Shown piece after piece: positions 1 to 9,204 of a stretch of 50,889 bases of DNA. This stretch comes from Phycisphaerales bacterium (lineage in GTDB: Bacteria > Planctomycetota > Phycisphaerae > Sedimentisphaerales > Anaerobacaceae): positions 2,534,561 through 2,585,449 of the forward strand of contig CP070806.1 in assembly GCA_020343675.1 (NCBI GenBank), in the 5' to 3' direction. The position numbers and the translations under genes are program-made. Numbering within the stretch: the first letter of the stretch is position 1; the number at the start of each line of letters is the position of its first letter. The notes below the pieces were generated by a model, which was not told where the DNA came from, did not search any database, and saw only the letters and a program-made list of their open reading frames with translations.

Positions 1-365
1 ACACTGACCAGCGCCTGCTTGGCCACGTCTTCGCTGACGCCGCCAATCTCAAAACACACCTGTCCGGGCCTGACCCGGGCGACCCAAAACTCAGGCTCAC
101 CCTTGCCCTTGCCCATTCGCGTTTCCAGAGGCTTCGAACTTACCGGCTTGTGCGGAAATATCCTGATGTACACCTTGCCTTCGCGATGCAGAAAGTGAGT
201 CGCGGCCACTCGGCCCGCTTCGATATTCCGCGCGGTTATCCAGCTCGATTCCAGGGCCTGCAAACCGTACTCGCCGAAGGCCACGAAGTTGGACCTCAGC
301 GCTACGCCTTTCATTTTGCCGCGCTGGCTCTTGCGGTATTTGACTCTCTTCGGCATCATTGCCAT
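1..365 (-). CDS. rplP: 50S ribosomal protein L16 (3' end cut by window)
   Basis: L16 sits at the base of the central protuberance of the 50S subunit, near the A-site tRNA. The translation begins [17 protein letters not shown] and continues through the L16 core (about 121 residues visible of the usual 137-140); the remaining C-terminus lies beyond base 1. Three in-frame ATGs occur at 365, 359 and 356. I chose 365 because a GAGGTG Shine-Dalgarno sits 7 nt upstream and because other L16 proteins have two or three residues before the PKR motif. It follows rpsC by 64 nt, the standard order of the S10 operon. An overlapping open frame at 97-417 is only a shadow. Identity is secure. Confidence 0.95.
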   Translation of the reverse strand, partial: MAMMPKRVKYRKSQRGKMKGVALRSNFVAFGEYGLQALESSWITARNIEAGRVAATHFLHREGKVYIRIFPHKPVSSKPLETRMGKGKGEPEFWVARVRPGQVCFEIGGVSEDVAKQALVS

Positions 366-429
366 TGTCGTACACCTCTGCAAAAACTACACGCAAGGGA
401 AACTTCTTCCCTCGCAAAGACTCTTCCTG

Positions 430-1254
430 TCAACTTGTCCGGCCGTCTACTGATGGGGCGCTGCCAGATTCCGCCGGCGCTGCAGCCGCATCGGGCTGGG
501 TCGAAGTCCTGCTCGCCTGGCTTGCCGGGGGTTGAGCACTCGCCGGCCCTCTGGCCGTCGGGCCCACGCGCCTCGGCGGGCGGCGGCGGCGGCGGTATTG
601 CGCCGGCGAGACTTCCTCACCGAACTTACCCTTATAGATCCAGACCTTGACGCCAATCGTTCCATACGTCGTTTTGGATGTCGCCACGGCATAATCAACA
701 TTGGCATCCAGCGTATGCAACGGAATACTGCCGAGCTTCTGCGTTTCCTTCCTTGCCATTTCCGACCCTGCCAGCCGTCCCGAGCAGATGATCTTGACCC
801 CCTTGGCCCCGGCGTTCATCGCCGCCTCGCAAAACTGCTTCATCGTACGTCTGAACGAAGCCCGTTTGCTCAGTTGTTCGGCAATCGCCTCGCCCACCAA
901 CGTGGCGTTGAGGTCGGGCTCCTTTATCTCAATCACATTGACATTTATCGCCCGGCCCGTCACGTGTTCGAGCTCTTCCCGCAACTTATCGACCTCTCCG
1001 CCTCGGGGGCCAATGACCACACCCGGCCGGGCGCTGTGCAACGTGACTTTGACCTCGTTGCGCGTTCGGATTATTTCGGTCTTTGCCACCGCACCTTTGG
1101 GCATACTGCGGTTGAACTTCCTGTCAACATACTGACGGATCTTCTGGTCCTCGACGAGAAAATCGCCGTAGTTGGCCTTGGGAGCAAACCACGTGCTTTG
1201 CCACCCGAGTGTTATCCCCGTTCTGAAACCTGTTGGCGATGTTTTCTGACCCAT
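430..1254 (-). CDS. rpsC: 30S ribosomal protein S3
   Basis: S3 lines the mRNA entry channel of the 30S subunit. The N-terminus MGQKTSPTGFRTGI is the canonical S3 start. The KH RNA-binding region follows (GVVIGPRGGEVDKLREELE, about residues 78-97), then the C-terminal S3 domain (FRRTMKQFCEAAMNAGAKG). At 274 residues it is longer than the usual 210-235 residues. The excess is a C-terminal tail rich in Arg, then Pro/Ala/Ser (RRRRRPPRRVGP onward), which looks low-complexity and disordered. It lies between rplV and rplP in the S10 operon and is surely co-transcribed with them. Confidence 0.97.
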   Translation of the reverse strand: MGQKTSPTGFRTGITLGWQSTWFAPKANYGDFLVEDQKIRQYVDRKFNRSMPKGAVAKTEIIRTRNEVKVTLHSARPGVVIGPRGGEVDKLREELEHVTGRAINVNVIEIKEPDLNATLVGEAIAEQLSKRASFRRTMKQFCEAAMNAGAKGVKIICSGRLAGSEMARKETQKLGSIPLHTLDANVDYAVATSKTTYGTIGVKVWIYKGKFGEEVSPAQYRRRRRPPRRVGPTARGPASAQPPASQASRTSTQPDAAAAPAESGSAPSVDGRTS

Positions 1255-1284
1255 AATCTCGTATCTCGTGAAACGTACTGCGTT

Positions 1285-1848
1285 TTACTTTGGTCCTTCC
1301 GGCACCTGTGTGACGGTTATGTGTATGTGACAGGCTTTCTTGCGAATCGGATGCGCCCTGCCCCTGTCCTTCGGCATCCATCTCTTCGTGCCGATGCGGA
1401 CGCCCGCATCGTCAACACGGGCCCCGCTGACATACAAACTGTCAACATCAGCCTGCTGCTCGTCGGCATCGGCGACGGCGCTTCGCAGAACCTTGTCGAT
1501 CATCTCGGCAGCCCGTTTTCTCGTGAATTTCAGCGTGTCCATTGCGTCTTGAACGGTCTGGCCCATGATAAGCTGCGTGACCAATCGGGCCTTTCGCGCC
1601 GAAATCGGAGCGTAGCGACAGGAAGAACGCCAGTCGTTCAAATCATTGACCTCGACGGACAAGGCCGTCGCCAAGCGGCGAAGGTCTTCGGCGCACGGTT
1701 TCGGCTTGAAAAGGCCTTTTTGCCAATTCTTGACGGCCACAGCCGCTTTCTGCGTGTCGAACCCCCCGCGGGCAAGGTGGCCGGCCAGAGCTTCGACACC
1801 CATCTGCCGCTCTCGACAAAGCTCTTTCAACTTATCAGCACTTAGCAT
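1285..1848 (-). CDS. rplV: 50S ribosomal protein L22 with an N-terminal HTH-like domain
   Basis: Residues from about 80 to the end are a normal L22 (YAPISARKARLV, the beta-hairpin loop that reaches the exit tunnel, then GRAHPIRKKACHIHITV). Bacterial L22 is normally about 110 residues and starts a few residues before the APISARKARLV-type motif. Here about 75 extra residues precede it. They read like a Cro/C1-type helix-turn-helix: LKELCRERQMGVEALA, a gap, AVKNWQKGLFKPKP, then DLRRLATALSVEVNDL, matching the helix pattern and the W-KG-KP turn of that fold. The start used is the ATG at 1848, with AGGT close upstream; an in-frame GTG at 1866 is the alternative. The upstream gap to rpsS is 130 nt. 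L22 identity is secure; the HTH assignment is by eye. Confidence 0.93.
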   Translation of the reverse strand: MLSADKLKELCRERQMGVEALAGHLARGGFDTQKAAVAVKNWQKGLFKPKPCAEDLRRLATALSVEVNDLNDWRSSCRYAPISARKARLVTQLIMGQTVQDAMDTLKFTRKRAAEMIDKVLRSAVADADEQQADVDSLYVSGARVDDAGVRIGTKRWMPKDRGRAHPIRKKACHIHITVTQVPEGPK

Positions 1849-1980
1849 ACTACCTGTACCTGTCACAACTTCGCGTTATTGTCACCCGAGCATCGCGAAT
1901 TGAAGAATAACTTTCGCCCCCGGCCTTGATTCTTCGCTATCGCATCGAATGACAGCACTTATCCAGATTTCACAGCTTTC

Positions 1981-2250
1981 CTACTTGATCTTCTTGCTCG
2001 AATGGCCCTTAAACATCCTTGTCGGTGAGAACTCACCCAGCTTGTGCCCTACCATGTCTTCCGTCACAAAAACCTTATGGAACATTTTCCCGTTGTGGAC
2101 CAGGAAAGTGTAACCGACGAATTCGGGAACAATCGTACATCGCCTCGCCCAGGTCTTTATCGGCTCTCGAGAGCCGGACGCAGACTGTTTGTTGACCTTG
2201 ATGAACAACTTCTGATCGACGTATGGTCCTTTTTTAAGCGATCTTCCCAT
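1981..2250 (-). CDS. rpsS: 30S ribosomal protein S19
   Basis: S19 lies in the head of the 30S subunit and contacts S13 and the A-site tRNA side. The 89-residue translation has the family start [15 protein letters not shown], the internal motif [24 protein letters not shown] and the C-terminal [15 protein letters not shown], all textbook S19, and the length is normal. It follows rplB by 50 nt and precedes rplV by 132 nt, the usual S10-operon order. Confidence 0.97.
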   Translation of the reverse strand: MGRSLKKGPYVDQKLFIKVNKQSASGSREPIKTWARRCTIVPEFVGYTFLVHNGKMFHKVFVTEDMVGHKLGEFSPTRMFKGHSSKKIK

Positions 2251-2300
2251 GTCTCGTATCTCGATCTTTCTTCAGCGATTTACGCGGGCCGCCCGGCGAC

Positions 2301-3152
2301 CTACAGGGCCAACTGCCTCTGCTTCTTTGTTTTGCGTCTTCGAATAATCCTCTTGTTACCCGGATTCCGCGGGTTTCTCGTCTTTCCGCCTTTTGCCAAC
2401 ACGCCGGTGGGGGAACAGGGGTGCCGTCCGCCATTGGCCCTGCCTTCTCCGCCGCCCATAGGATGAGCAACAGGATTCATGGCCTTTCCCCGAACGTGCG
2501 GCCGGCGGCCCATGTGGCGCGTTCGACCTGCTTTGCCGATTCGCACGTTCTGGTCGTCGGGGTTGCTCAATTGGCCTATCGTTGCCCGGCACTCTCTGCG
2601 GATCATCCGCATCTCGCCGCTTGGCAGGACGACAGTGACCCAATCGCCTTCCTTGGCCACAATCCGCGCCGAGTTGCCTGCACCTCTGACCAGCTTTCCA
2701 CCCTGACCGGGACGCATCTCGATGTTGTGAACCTCCAGGCCGGCAGGGATCGCCGCCAAGGGCATGGCGTTGCCGACCTTGGGCTCACAAGAGAGCCCAC
2801 TCTCAACGCGGTCCCCAACCTTCACACCCAGAGGCGCCAAAATGTACCTTTTTTCGCCGTCCGCGTAGTGCAGCAAAGAGATGAAGCAATTCCTGTTCGG
2901 GTCGTATTCAATCGTTGCCACCTTCGCCGGGACACCATCCTTATTGCGCTTGAAATCAATGATTCGGTAAATCTTTCGAGCGCCCCCACCTCTGAAGCGA
3001 CTGGTCGTGATACCATGGTGGTTTCGTCCGCCGTGCTTCTTTATCCGCCTGCACAGTGACTTCTCGGGCCGGTTGGTCGTCAATTCGGCATAATCATTGA
3101 CCGAACTGTTTCTTCGACCGGCACTCGTTGGCTTATAAACTCGTACACCCAT
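2301..3152 (-). CDS. rplB: 50S ribosomal protein L2
   Basis: L2 is needed for subunit association and peptidyl-transferase centre assembly. The 283-residue protein is of normal length (about 275). Visible hallmarks are the N-terminal [14 protein letters not shown], the [22 protein letters not shown] segment typical of L2, the SH3-like [16 protein letters not shown] region, and the C-terminal [19 protein letters not shown] that carries the conserved histidine next to the catalytic centre. It lies between rplW and rpsS. Confidence 0.98.
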   Translation of the reverse strand: MGVRVYKPTSAGRRNSSVNDYAELTTNRPEKSLCRRIKKHGGRNHHGITTSRFRGGGARKIYRIIDFKRNKDGVPAKVATIEYDPNRNCFISLLHYADGEKRYILAPLGVKVGDRVESGLSCEPKVGNAMPLAAIPAGLEVHNIEMRPGQGGKLVRGAGNSARIVAKEGDWVTVVLPSGEMRMIRRECRATIGQLSNPDDQNVRIGKAGRTRHMGRRPHVRGKAMNPVAHPMGGGEGRANGGRHPCSPTGVLAKGGKTRNPRNPGNKRIIRRRKTKKQRQLAL

Positions 3153-3234
3153 AATAACAACTCTTCGCTAATCGTTCATGCTGCAGCGCCTCTCGGCGAC
3201 GGGCCGCAGCCGGATACCCTGCTACAAAACAATC

Positions 3235-3528
3235 TCAGAACAAATCTATGTGGTAATCGGGATCCAAAAACACAACGGCTTTTTTCCAGCTCGACGTCGC
3301 GCCGAGCGTCCGGCCCCGCCGGCGGAGCTTGCCTTTACGGCTGGCCGTTCTGACCTTTTGCACTTTGACGTTGTATATTCTCTCCACGGCGTTCTTTATC
3401 TGGGCCTTGTTCGCCTTCTTGTTCACTTCAAAGGAATATGCCCCCTTCACGTTTGCGAAGTGCATTCCCTGCTCTGTGATCAAGGGCCGAATTATGACAT
3501 TGTAATCATCCACAGCAACACCCGTCAA
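3235..3528 (-). CDS. rplW: 50S ribosomal protein L23
   Basis: L23 is at the tunnel exit and docks trigger factor and SRP. The family pattern is present: NVIIRPLITEQGMHFANVKGAYSFEVNKKANKAQIKNAVERIYNVKVQKVRT, then the basic loop RKGKLRRRGRTLGATSSWKKA. The start is uncertain. The frame opens with TTG at 3528, two bases after the rplD stop; a GTG at 3513, with GGGTG just upstream, would give VDDYNVIIRP as the N-terminus and looks at least as good. It is translationally coupled or nearly so to rplD. Confidence 0.94.
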   Translation of the reverse strand: MTGVAVDDYNVIIRPLITEQGMHFANVKGAYSFEVNKKANKAQIKNAVERIYNVKVQKVRTASRKGKLRRRGRTLGATSSWKKAVVFLDPDYHIDLF

Positions 3529-3529
3529 T

Positions 3530-4159
3530 TCAACTTGCCTGGTCTGTACTCAAGACAGATAAAATCGCCTCTTTGGTGAACAGCATCTTGTGGTAGCGGC
3601 AAATCTCGCCGGCGTTTAACTCCTTCACAGGCATGACCGCCACCTTTGGAACGTTCCTCGCCGACCTGCAAAGATTGACATCCTGGGCGGCGACCGTCAC
3701 GAGACAACTGCGGTCGATCTTCAAATTGCTCAGAACGTTCACAAAATCCCGGGTCTTCGGCTTGTCGAAACGCAGCCCGTCAACGACCACGACATTGCTG
3801 CCCAGAAGCTTGGCCAGTATAGCAGAGTCCCTGGCGAGTCTCCTTTGCTTCCTGGGCATGGACTTGCGAAAATCTCTGGGACTCTTGGCGAAGATCATGC
3901 CGCCGCCGACGCGTTTGCCCGTCCTCTTGTTGCCCACGCGGGCATTTCCCGTCCCTTTTTGCCTGAACAGCTTCTTGCCCGAACCGGCCACCATGCTTCG
4001 GCCTTTCGTCGCAGCGGTTCCCACACGCTTATTCGCGTGATACATAACAATGGCCTGTTTGAGCAGCGGATATCGGACAGAACCACCCAGGGCCGCCTCA
4101 TCAACCTGCAAGCGGTCAACCTCTTTTCCGTCCGCGTTGTAAACAGTCAAATCAATCAT
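3530..4159 (-). CDS. rplD: 50S ribosomal protein L4
   Basis: L4 contributes an extended loop to the nascent-peptide tunnel and in many bacteria represses its own operon. The 209-residue translation shows the L4 core: AIVMYHANKRVGTAATKGR, the tunnel-loop segment KLFRQKGTGNARVGNKRTGKRVGGG (about residues 63-87) and the C-terminal VVDGLRFDKPKTRDFVNVL. Start ATG at 4159 is followed by IDLTVYNADGKEV. It is 22 nt after rplC and directly abuts rplW. Confidence 0.97.
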   Translation of the reverse strand: MIDLTVYNADGKEVDRLQVDEAALGGSVRYPLLKQAIVMYHANKRVGTAATKGRSMVAGSGKKLFRQKGTGNARVGNKRTGKRVGGGMIFAKSPRDFRKSMPRKQRRLARDSAILAKLLGSNVVVVDGLRFDKPKTRDFVNVLSNLKIDRSCLVTVAAQDVNLCRSARNVPKVAVMPVKELNAGEICRYHKMLFTKEAILSVLSTDQAS

Positions 4160-4181
4160 CTCTCAGGTTTCCGTTCTCCCA

Positions 4182-4832
4182 CTACTTTTGCCTCTGGGCG
4201 CTGCGAACAAGACAATAACCACCGGCCGGGCCAGGCACAGAGCCCTTGATGACCAACAAGTTCTTTTCCTCGTCTATCGCCACAAGCTCATGGTTTTTTG
4301 CCGTTACCCGGCGATTTCCCATGTGACCGGCCATTCGTTTGCCTTTCTTGGGGCCCGCTCCGTGGCCGGCATTACTGGCATAGCTCGATATCGACCCAGG
4401 TGCCCGGTGCTTTCGCTCCGTGCCGTGAGAGGCCGGGAAGCCGCCGAATCCGTGGCGCTTCATCACGCCCGCGAAGCCTTTGCCCTTACTCGTGGCCACA
4501 ACATCGACATATTTATCATCCGAAAAAACAGCCACTGTAAGGGAATCCCCCGCTTCGGATTGCGGCTCGGCGTCAACCGCCAAACGCATCTCTCGAACAA
4601 ACCTCATCGGCGTCGTCCTGGCTTTTCTGGCATGTCCGATTGCAGGCTTCTTCCTGCGCACCGGCTTGACTTCATCAAAACCGAGCTGAACGGCATTATA
4701 GCGGTCGGTTTCTGTGGTCCTTACCTGCATGACCACACAGGGGCCGGCCTGTATGACCGTCACGGGTACCAGTTTACCCACTTCGTCATAGACCTGGGTC
4801 ATTCCGACTTTTTTTCCCAATAACATAGCCAT
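4182..4832 (-). CDS. rplC: 50S ribosomal protein L3
   Basis: L3 is a primary 23S rRNA binder near the peptidyl-transferase centre. The 216-residue protein starts MAMLLGKKVGMTQVYDE and carries the conserved GKGFAGVMKRHGFGG loop and GHMGNRRVT towards the C-terminus, all typical of L3. It lies 55 nt after rpsJ and 22 nt before rplD, normal S10-operon order. Confidence 0.98.
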   Translation of the reverse strand: MAMLLGKKVGMTQVYDEVGKLVPVTVIQAGPCVVMQVRTTETDRYNAVQLGFDEVKPVRRKKPAIGHARKARTTPMRFVREMRLAVDAEPQSEAGDSLTVAVFSDDKYVDVVATSKGKGFAGVMKRHGFGGFPASHGTERKHRAPGSISSYASNAGHGAGPKKGKRMAGHMGNRRVTAKNHELVAIDEEKNLLVIKGSVPGPAGGYCLVRSAQRQK

Positions 4833-4887
4833 AATTGCTTACTTCTTATCTCGTGGTCCGATTCACACTGGCTCAGCGCTTGCCGAA

Positions 4888-5202
4888 TCAGGCTTTTATC
4901 CTCACAAAGACTCCCGCCGGCACCACCAAACGATTGAGCACTTCAACCGTTCGGGCATTCGCCTCGTGAATATCAATCAAACGTTTATGCGTCCTCAGCT
5001 CAAACTGCTCGCGCGATTTCTTGTCAATATGAGGACTCCTCAAGACTGTATATCTTTCAACGCGTGTGGGCAATGGCACCGGACCACTGACACGGGCATT
5101 GGTCTTGCGGGCGTGCTCCACGATTTCTTTCGCAGACGCATCAAGGGCCCTGTGGTCATAGGATTCCATCTTGATTCGTATTCGTTCGGTTTCAGTAGCC
5201 AT
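4888..5202 (-). CDS. rpsJ: 30S ribosomal protein S10 / NusE
   Basis: S10 is a 30S head protein and, as NusE, links NusG to the ribosome and joins antitermination complexes. The 104-residue translation contains the family motifs [35 protein letters not shown] and [15 protein letters not shown]. It is the first gene of the rpsJ-rplC-rplD-rplW-rplB-rpsS-rplV-rpsC-rplP run. A terminator after fusA separates it from the str-type genes, so it should have its own promoter in the 508 nt upstream. Confidence 0.98.
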   Translation of the reverse strand: MATETERIRIKMESYDHRALDASAKEIVEHARKTNARVSGPVPLPTRVERYTVLRSPHIDKKSREQFELRTHKRLIDIHEANARTVEVLNRLVVPAGVFVRIKA

Positions 5203-5710
5203 AAGTTTCCTCCGCGCTACCCGGGGTTGCCGGTCTTCACGCGTACAGGATCACACCCAGTTCAAGCCATATAACGTCTTCTAAAATAGCGACTTACAAA
5301 GTACACGTCTAACAAGAAACTGCCTGTTCGTCTATAGTTTTTCTCTTCTGTTATAGTCTTGTCTTGTTTGATTCTGGCAGGAAAGGCCTTGTCGTTGACT
5401 CTCGACTACGAACTTCTGACCGTCCGCTCAGATTCCGACAGGTCAGCTTCCGAAGTTCAGCAGTCAATCATCGAATTCGCCTTCCTTGTAAAGATCGGGA
5501 GTCAGAGCAGCCTACTGCTGGTCCGCACCCCTTACGGGCTCTTGAACACCCCTAACAATGTTAATAAACCGTCCCTGACAACGAATCACAGACATGCCAC
5601 AGCCCAACTAAGGTTACGCAAAGCCGTCCTTGGCGATGCTCGCTACGGCTGAAAATTATGTAGGTTAGCACGCAGAGTAAGGACTGTCAACACAATGTGC
5701 CACAAAATCC
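5203..5710. other. Leader/intergenic region upstream of rpsJ
   Basis: About 500 nt with no convincing gene. It lies between the fusA terminator and rpsJ, so it must hold the S10-operon promoter and 5' leader. I see several AT-rich hexamers on the minus strand (for example around 5335-5360) but no -35/-10 pair good enough to name. A 97-codon plus-strand frame here has no family resemblance and no ribosome-binding site, and I treat it as chance. Confidence 0.5.
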
Positions 5711-5733
5711 GAAAAAAGGCAAAAAATTTTGCC
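5711..5733 (-). terminator. Intrinsic terminator after fusA
   Basis: On the minus strand, 2 nt after the fusA stop codon, a perfect 7-bp stem (GGCAAAA / TTTTGCC, 5718-5733) with a 2-nt centre is followed by six T residues (5717-5712). The stem is AT-rich but the T run is clean, so it should end fusA transcription and insulate the rpsJ operon. Confidence 0.75.
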
Positions 5734-5735
5734 CT

Positions 5736-7811
5736 CTAAAAAATAACACGGCTGGCGATCTGCTCCGGGACCTTCTCGTAGCTCAACGGCTCCATCGTGA
5801 AAGTCCCCCTGCCCGCAGTCACGCTTCGGATTTCGCTGGAATACCCGGACATTTCCGCAAGCGGAGCTTTGGCGTCAATGACCTGCATGCTGCCGTGCAC
5901 CCGACAATCCGTTATCAAACCTCTTTTTGCAAGCAAATTGCCCTGGACAGCCCCAAAACTGGCCTGCGGCACCACAACCTGAAGACGCATCACCGGCTCG
6001 AGCAGGACCGGATCAGCCTCCTTGATGGCCTTTTCGACGGCAATGGCCGCGGCCTGCTCAAAAGCCAGACTTGAGGAATCAACCGAGTGAAATGACCCAT
6101 CAATCAACGTAATTCTAACTCCCACAACGGGATAGCCTGCCAACGGGCCGCTGCTGAGGGCCTCCCTGGCTCCTCGTTCAACATCGGGGCCATACTCCCG
6201 TGGGACCACATCGGCCCCAGCCATGTTTTCAAATTCAACATCCCGGCTCCAATGTCCATCCTCGGTCAGCAGTGGCTCAACCTGCAAAACGACATGGCCA
6301 TATTGACCGTGCCCTCCCGTCTGACGGATAAATTTGCCCTCTGCCTGGGCCGAATTGGTGATCGCCTCCCTGTAGGCAACGCGAGGCTTGCCGACCCGAA
6401 CATTGACTCCTTTGTCCCTCACCAGCTTGTGCTGGAGTATTTCCAGATGCAGCTCACCCATTCCGCTGATAATTGTCTCGCCCGTTTCGGGGTCGGTTTT
6501 ACATGCAAAAGTGGGATCTTCGCGTCTGAGCGAGGCCAGAGCGTCGGCCAACTTGGCCTTCTCAGCGGCGGTTTTAGGCTCTATGGACATATTCATCACT
6601 GTCTGTGGAAAGCTGATACTCGGCAGACAAATAGGTTTCTTGGGGTCGCAAATCGTATCGCCGGTAAGCGTTTGCTTCAAACCGACAACGGCCACAATAT
6701 CGCCGGCACTGGCGGAATCGAGGAGTTTTCGCTCGTTGGCGTGCATCTCAAATATTCGGGTGATGTTCTCACGGCGGTTGCGGTTTGGGTTCAAGACCCT
6801 GCTGCCGGCCTTCAATTTGCCCTGATAGATCCTCAAGAAGCTCAAATCGCCGTGCATGTCGCTTGTGATCTTGAATGCCAGCGCCACCAGGCTGCCATTG
6901 GGATCGCACTTGATGGCCACTTTCTTGTCCTTGTCCGTCGGTTTGTGCCCTGTGACGACTTCCTTTTCCAGCGGAGACGGAAGATACGCCACGACACCGT
7001 CGAGCAGTCTCTGGAGACCGACGTATTTCAAGGCGGACCCAACGAATACAGGGTGGAGCTTGTTGCTCAGAGTCCCTTTTCGCAGCGCGCGCGTCAGCAT
7101 CTCCGCATCGATTGGCTTGTCGTGGACGAAGCTGTCCATCAATTCGGCGTCATGTTCGGCGGCAAGCTCAACCATCTCGTTCCTCTTCTCACGGGCGAGT
7201 TCTCGCAGCTCTGAAGGAATGTCCTTCTCTTCAAACGTCGCCCCCATCTCTTCCGTCCGATAAACGACTGCTTTCATCTTTATCAGGTCGATGATCCCGG
7301 CGAAGGAGCTCTCGGCCCCAATGGGAATCTGCACGGAAACCGGGCTGGCAAGGAGCTTGTCGCAAATGCTGCGCACAGTCATCTCAAAATCAGCGCCGAT
7401 CTTGTCCATCTTGTTCACAAAGCACAAACACGGCAAATCGTACTTCTGGCCCTGTCTCCAGACCGTCTCGGTCTGCGCCTGCACCCCTTCGCTGCCGTCA
7501 AAGACGGCTACGGCCCCGTCGAGAACACACAGCGACCTCTCCACCTCGGCGGTGAAGTCTATGTGTCCAGGCGTGTCGATAAGGTTGATCTCAAAACCCT
7601 TCCAGGGGCATTTTGTGGCCGCTGAAGTAATTGTGATACCCCTTTTCTGTTCCTCCTCCATATAATCCATGACCGCCGTGCCGTTGTGCACCTCGCCCAT
7701 CTTGTACGTTTTGCCCGCATAGTAGAGGATGCGCTCGGTGACTGTTGTCTTGCCGGCGTCGATATGCGCCATAATCCCGATGTTGCGTAGTTTTTTCAGA
7801 GCGCTGGACAT
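5736..7811 (-). CDS. fusA: Elongation factor G
   Basis: EF-G is the translocation GTPase. The 691-residue length matches the family. G1 is [13 protein letters not shown] (about residues 15-27), switch I contains [16 protein letters not shown]3 is DTPGHIDF and G4 is [10 protein letters not shown]. Domain IV follows ([12 protein letters not shown] ... [10 protein letters not shown]), then the domain V end ([27 protein letters not shown]). Note that the RGITI switch motif is intact here, unlike in the EF-Tu of the same cluster. The ATG at 7811 has AAGG 4 nt upstream. Hairpin terminators lie on both sides (7888-7927 and 5711-5733), so fusA may be transcribed largely on its own. Confidence 0.98.
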   Translation of the reverse strand: MSSALKKLRNIGIMAHIDAGKTTVTERILYYAGKTYKMGEVHNGTAVMDYMEEEQKRGITITSAATKCPWKGFEINLIDTPGHIDFTAEVERSLCVLDGAVAVFDGSEGVQAQTETVWRQGQKYDLPCLCFVNKMDKIGADFEMTVRSICDKLLASPVSVQIPIGAESSFAGIIDLIKMKAVVYRTEEMGATFEEKDIPSELRELAREKRNEMVELAAEHDAELMDSFVHDKPIDAEMLTRALRKGTLSNKLHPVFVGSALKYVGLQRLLDGVVAYLPSPLEKEVVTGHKPTDKDKKVAIKCDPNGSLVALAFKITSDMHGDLSFLRIYQGKLKAGSRVLNPNRNRRENITRIFEMHANERKLLDSASAGDIVAVVGLKQTLTGDTICDPKKPICLPSISFPQTVMNMSIEPKTAAEKAKLADALASLRREDPTFACKTDPETGETIISGMGELHLEILQHKLVRDKGVNVRVGKPRVAYREAITNSAQAEGKFIRQTGGHGQYGHVVLQVEPLLTEDGHWSRDVEFENMAGADVVPREYGPDVERGAREALSSGPLAGYPVVGVRITLIDGSFHSVDSSSLAFEQAAAIAVEKAIKEADPVLLEPVMRLQVVVPQASFGAVQGNLLAKRGLITDCRVHGSMQVIDAKAPLAEMSGYSSEIRSVTAGRGTFTMEPLSYEKVPEQIASRVIF

Positions 7812-7887
7812 TGGCCTTCTCTGCTATCTCATGTCAGGGCGACCCCGTGCAGCCGGCCCGGCAGTACTTTGCACTCGCCGACGACAT

Positions 7888-7927
7888 AAAAAAACTGCCA
7901 CGGTCATTTTAAGAAACGCACCGTGGC
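7888..7927 (-). terminator. Intrinsic terminator between rpsG and fusA
   Basis: On the minus strand, 19 nt after the rpsG stop, an 8-bp GC-rich stem GCCACGGT / ACCGTGGC (7927-7920 with 7904-7897) with a 15-nt loop is followed, two bases on, by seven T residues (7894-7888). This has the structure of a Rho-independent terminator. Because fusA usually shares the str operon, it could act as a partial terminator or attenuator rather than a full stop. Confidence 0.75.
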
Positions 7928-7945
7928 TGTGAAAAGCGAGTGATA

Positions 7946-8419
7946 TTACCAGGCGAAGTGGGCAAACGCCTTGTTCGCATCAGCCATTCTGTGGACATTT
8001 TCGCGCGTGGTCATGGCGCCACCGCTTCCGTGGTACGCATCAATCAGCTCGGAAGCGAGCCGCTGGCTCATCGGCTTACCCTTCTTGGACCTTGCGGCGG
8101 CCAATATCCACCTGAATGCCAGCGATTGCTGTCGCCTGGAATTGACCTGCATCGGGACCTGGTAGCTGGATCCTCCAACACGCTTGCTGCGCACCTCGAT
8201 CAACGGCCTTACATTGCCGATCGCCTTTTCAAAGACCTCGAGCGCCTCGGCATCCTTGACCCTATCGCCAATAATATCCATGGCATCGTAAAAGACCTTC
8301 TGGGCCGTATTCTTCTTGCCGTCCCACATCAAACAGTTGACGAACTTCGAGACCAGTTTGCTGCTAAACCTCGGGTCCGGCTTTAATTGCTGATTTGAAG
8401 CAGTGAACTTTTTAGCCAT
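7946..8419 (-). CDS. rpsG: 30S ribosomal protein S7
   Basis: S7 nucleates assembly of the 30S head and lines the E site. The 157-residue product (family about 156) reads [18 protein letters not shown], then [38 protein letters not shown] and [21 protein letters not shown], all canonical S7. The open frame extends to 8431, but the ATG at 8419 has GAGGAA 4-5 nt upstream and gives the normal N-terminus. It follows rpsL by 65 nt. Confidence 0.97.
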   Translation of the reverse strand: MAKKFTASNQQLKPDPRFSSKLVSKFVNCLMWDGKKNTAQKVFYDAMDIIGDRVKDAEALEVFEKAIGNVRPLIEVRSKRVGGSSYQVPMQVNSRRQQSLAFRWILAAARSKKGKPMSQRLASELIDAYHGSGGAMTTRENVHRMADANKAFAHFAW

Positions 8420-8484
8420 TGTCTTCCTCAATTTGGCATCGGCAACCGGACATCCACCCGTTCAACCGGCTACCCTTAGCCAAC

Positions 8485-8856
8485 TCACTTTATCTTCTTC
8501 GCCCCGTATTTGCTTCTGCCCTGTTTTCTATTTGCCACTCCGGCACAGTCAAGAACGCCCCGAACAATGTGATACCGAACACCCGGCAGGTCCCGGACGC
8601 GCCCGCCCCGGATAACGACCGTGCTATGCTCCTGAAGGTTGTGGTCAATGCCGGGTATGTAGGCCGTCACTTCTTTGCCGTTCGTGAGCCTGACGCGGGC
8701 AATTTTGCGCAAGGCGGAATTCGGCTTCTTGGGCGTCTGGGTCCGGACGATCAGGCACACCCCTCGCTTCTGCGGCGATCCGCTTATATCAGATACCCGC
8801 TTTTGACCCTTCGATTTGGCCCGAGGACGCCTGACTAACTGATTTATCGTGGGCAT
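8485..8856 (-). CDS. rpsL: 30S ribosomal protein S12
   Basis: S12 is the decoding-centre protein that monitors codon-anticodon pairing. It has 123 residues, the normal length. [12 protein letters not shown] opens the protein, [17 protein letters not shown] contains the lysine that is Lys42/43 in E. coli (the streptomycin-resistance position, here wild type), and [17 protein letters not shown] follows. It is the first gene of the rpsL-rpsG-fusA group, with a good promoter at 8926-8953. Confidence 0.98.
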   Translation of the reverse strand: MPTINQLVRRPRAKSKGQKRVSDISGSPQKRGVCLIVRTQTPKKPNSALRKIARVRLTNGKEVTAYIPGIDHNLQEHSTVVIRGGRVRDLPGVRYHIVRGVLDCAGVANRKQGRSKYGAKKIK

Positions 8857-8925
8857 AATGCTCGTAATCCCTGATCTTAGCTATCAATAGGCGATTCTTT
8901 TTAGTCATCGACAAAACAGCCCCGT

Positions 8926-8953
8926 ATTATAATGCCGCTGGTGTAGATTCCAA
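8926..8953 (-). promoter_or_regulatory. Promoter for rpsL-rpsG(-fusA)
   Basis: On the minus strand, TTGGAA (8953-8948) is separated by 16 nt from a perfect TATAAT (8931-8926). The start of rpsL lies about 70 nt downstream, giving a 60-nt leader. The remaining 200 nt to the divergent promoter at 9155 are GC-rich and hold a 121-codon minus-strand frame that spans this promoter and matches nothing; I see no gene there. Confidence 0.7.
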
Positions 8954-9154
8954 GATATTTTTGGGCCTGCAGGCAAAATTTTTGGCAACAACGAGATAGC
9001 CGCCCCTGGACTTCACCCGCCCCCAAAAGAGACAGCCAGGCGGCCCCCCTGAGGCCGTGGCCGGCCGGCTCGAGGGCAAAGGTTCTTCCTTCCCGAAGCA
9101 AGCCAGGACCGGCGCGACTACCAAGCTCGCCCCGGGCCGGTAGGAGGATTTTCT

Positions 9155-9183
9155 TTGACATCCAATGGGCGCCGTGATATAAT
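9155..9183 (+). promoter_or_regulatory. Perfect consensus sigma70-type promoter
   Basis: TTGACA (9155-9160), exactly 17 nt, then TATAAT (9178-9183): both hexamers and the spacing match consensus fully. It points right, away from rpsL, toward the coiled-coil gene at 9481. Predicted initiation near 9190 leaves a leader of about 290 nt before that gene, or about 15 nt before a candidate small ORF at 9205. Confidence 0.8.
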
Positions 9184-9204
9184 ATTAGAGATACTAATGG
9201 AGGA

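Noticed and set aside
532..1845. 437-codon plus-strand ORF antisense to rpsC and rplV
   Set aside because: It lies fully over secure ribosomal genes, is rich in His/Arg/Leu typical of a reversed GC-rich frame and resembles no protein.
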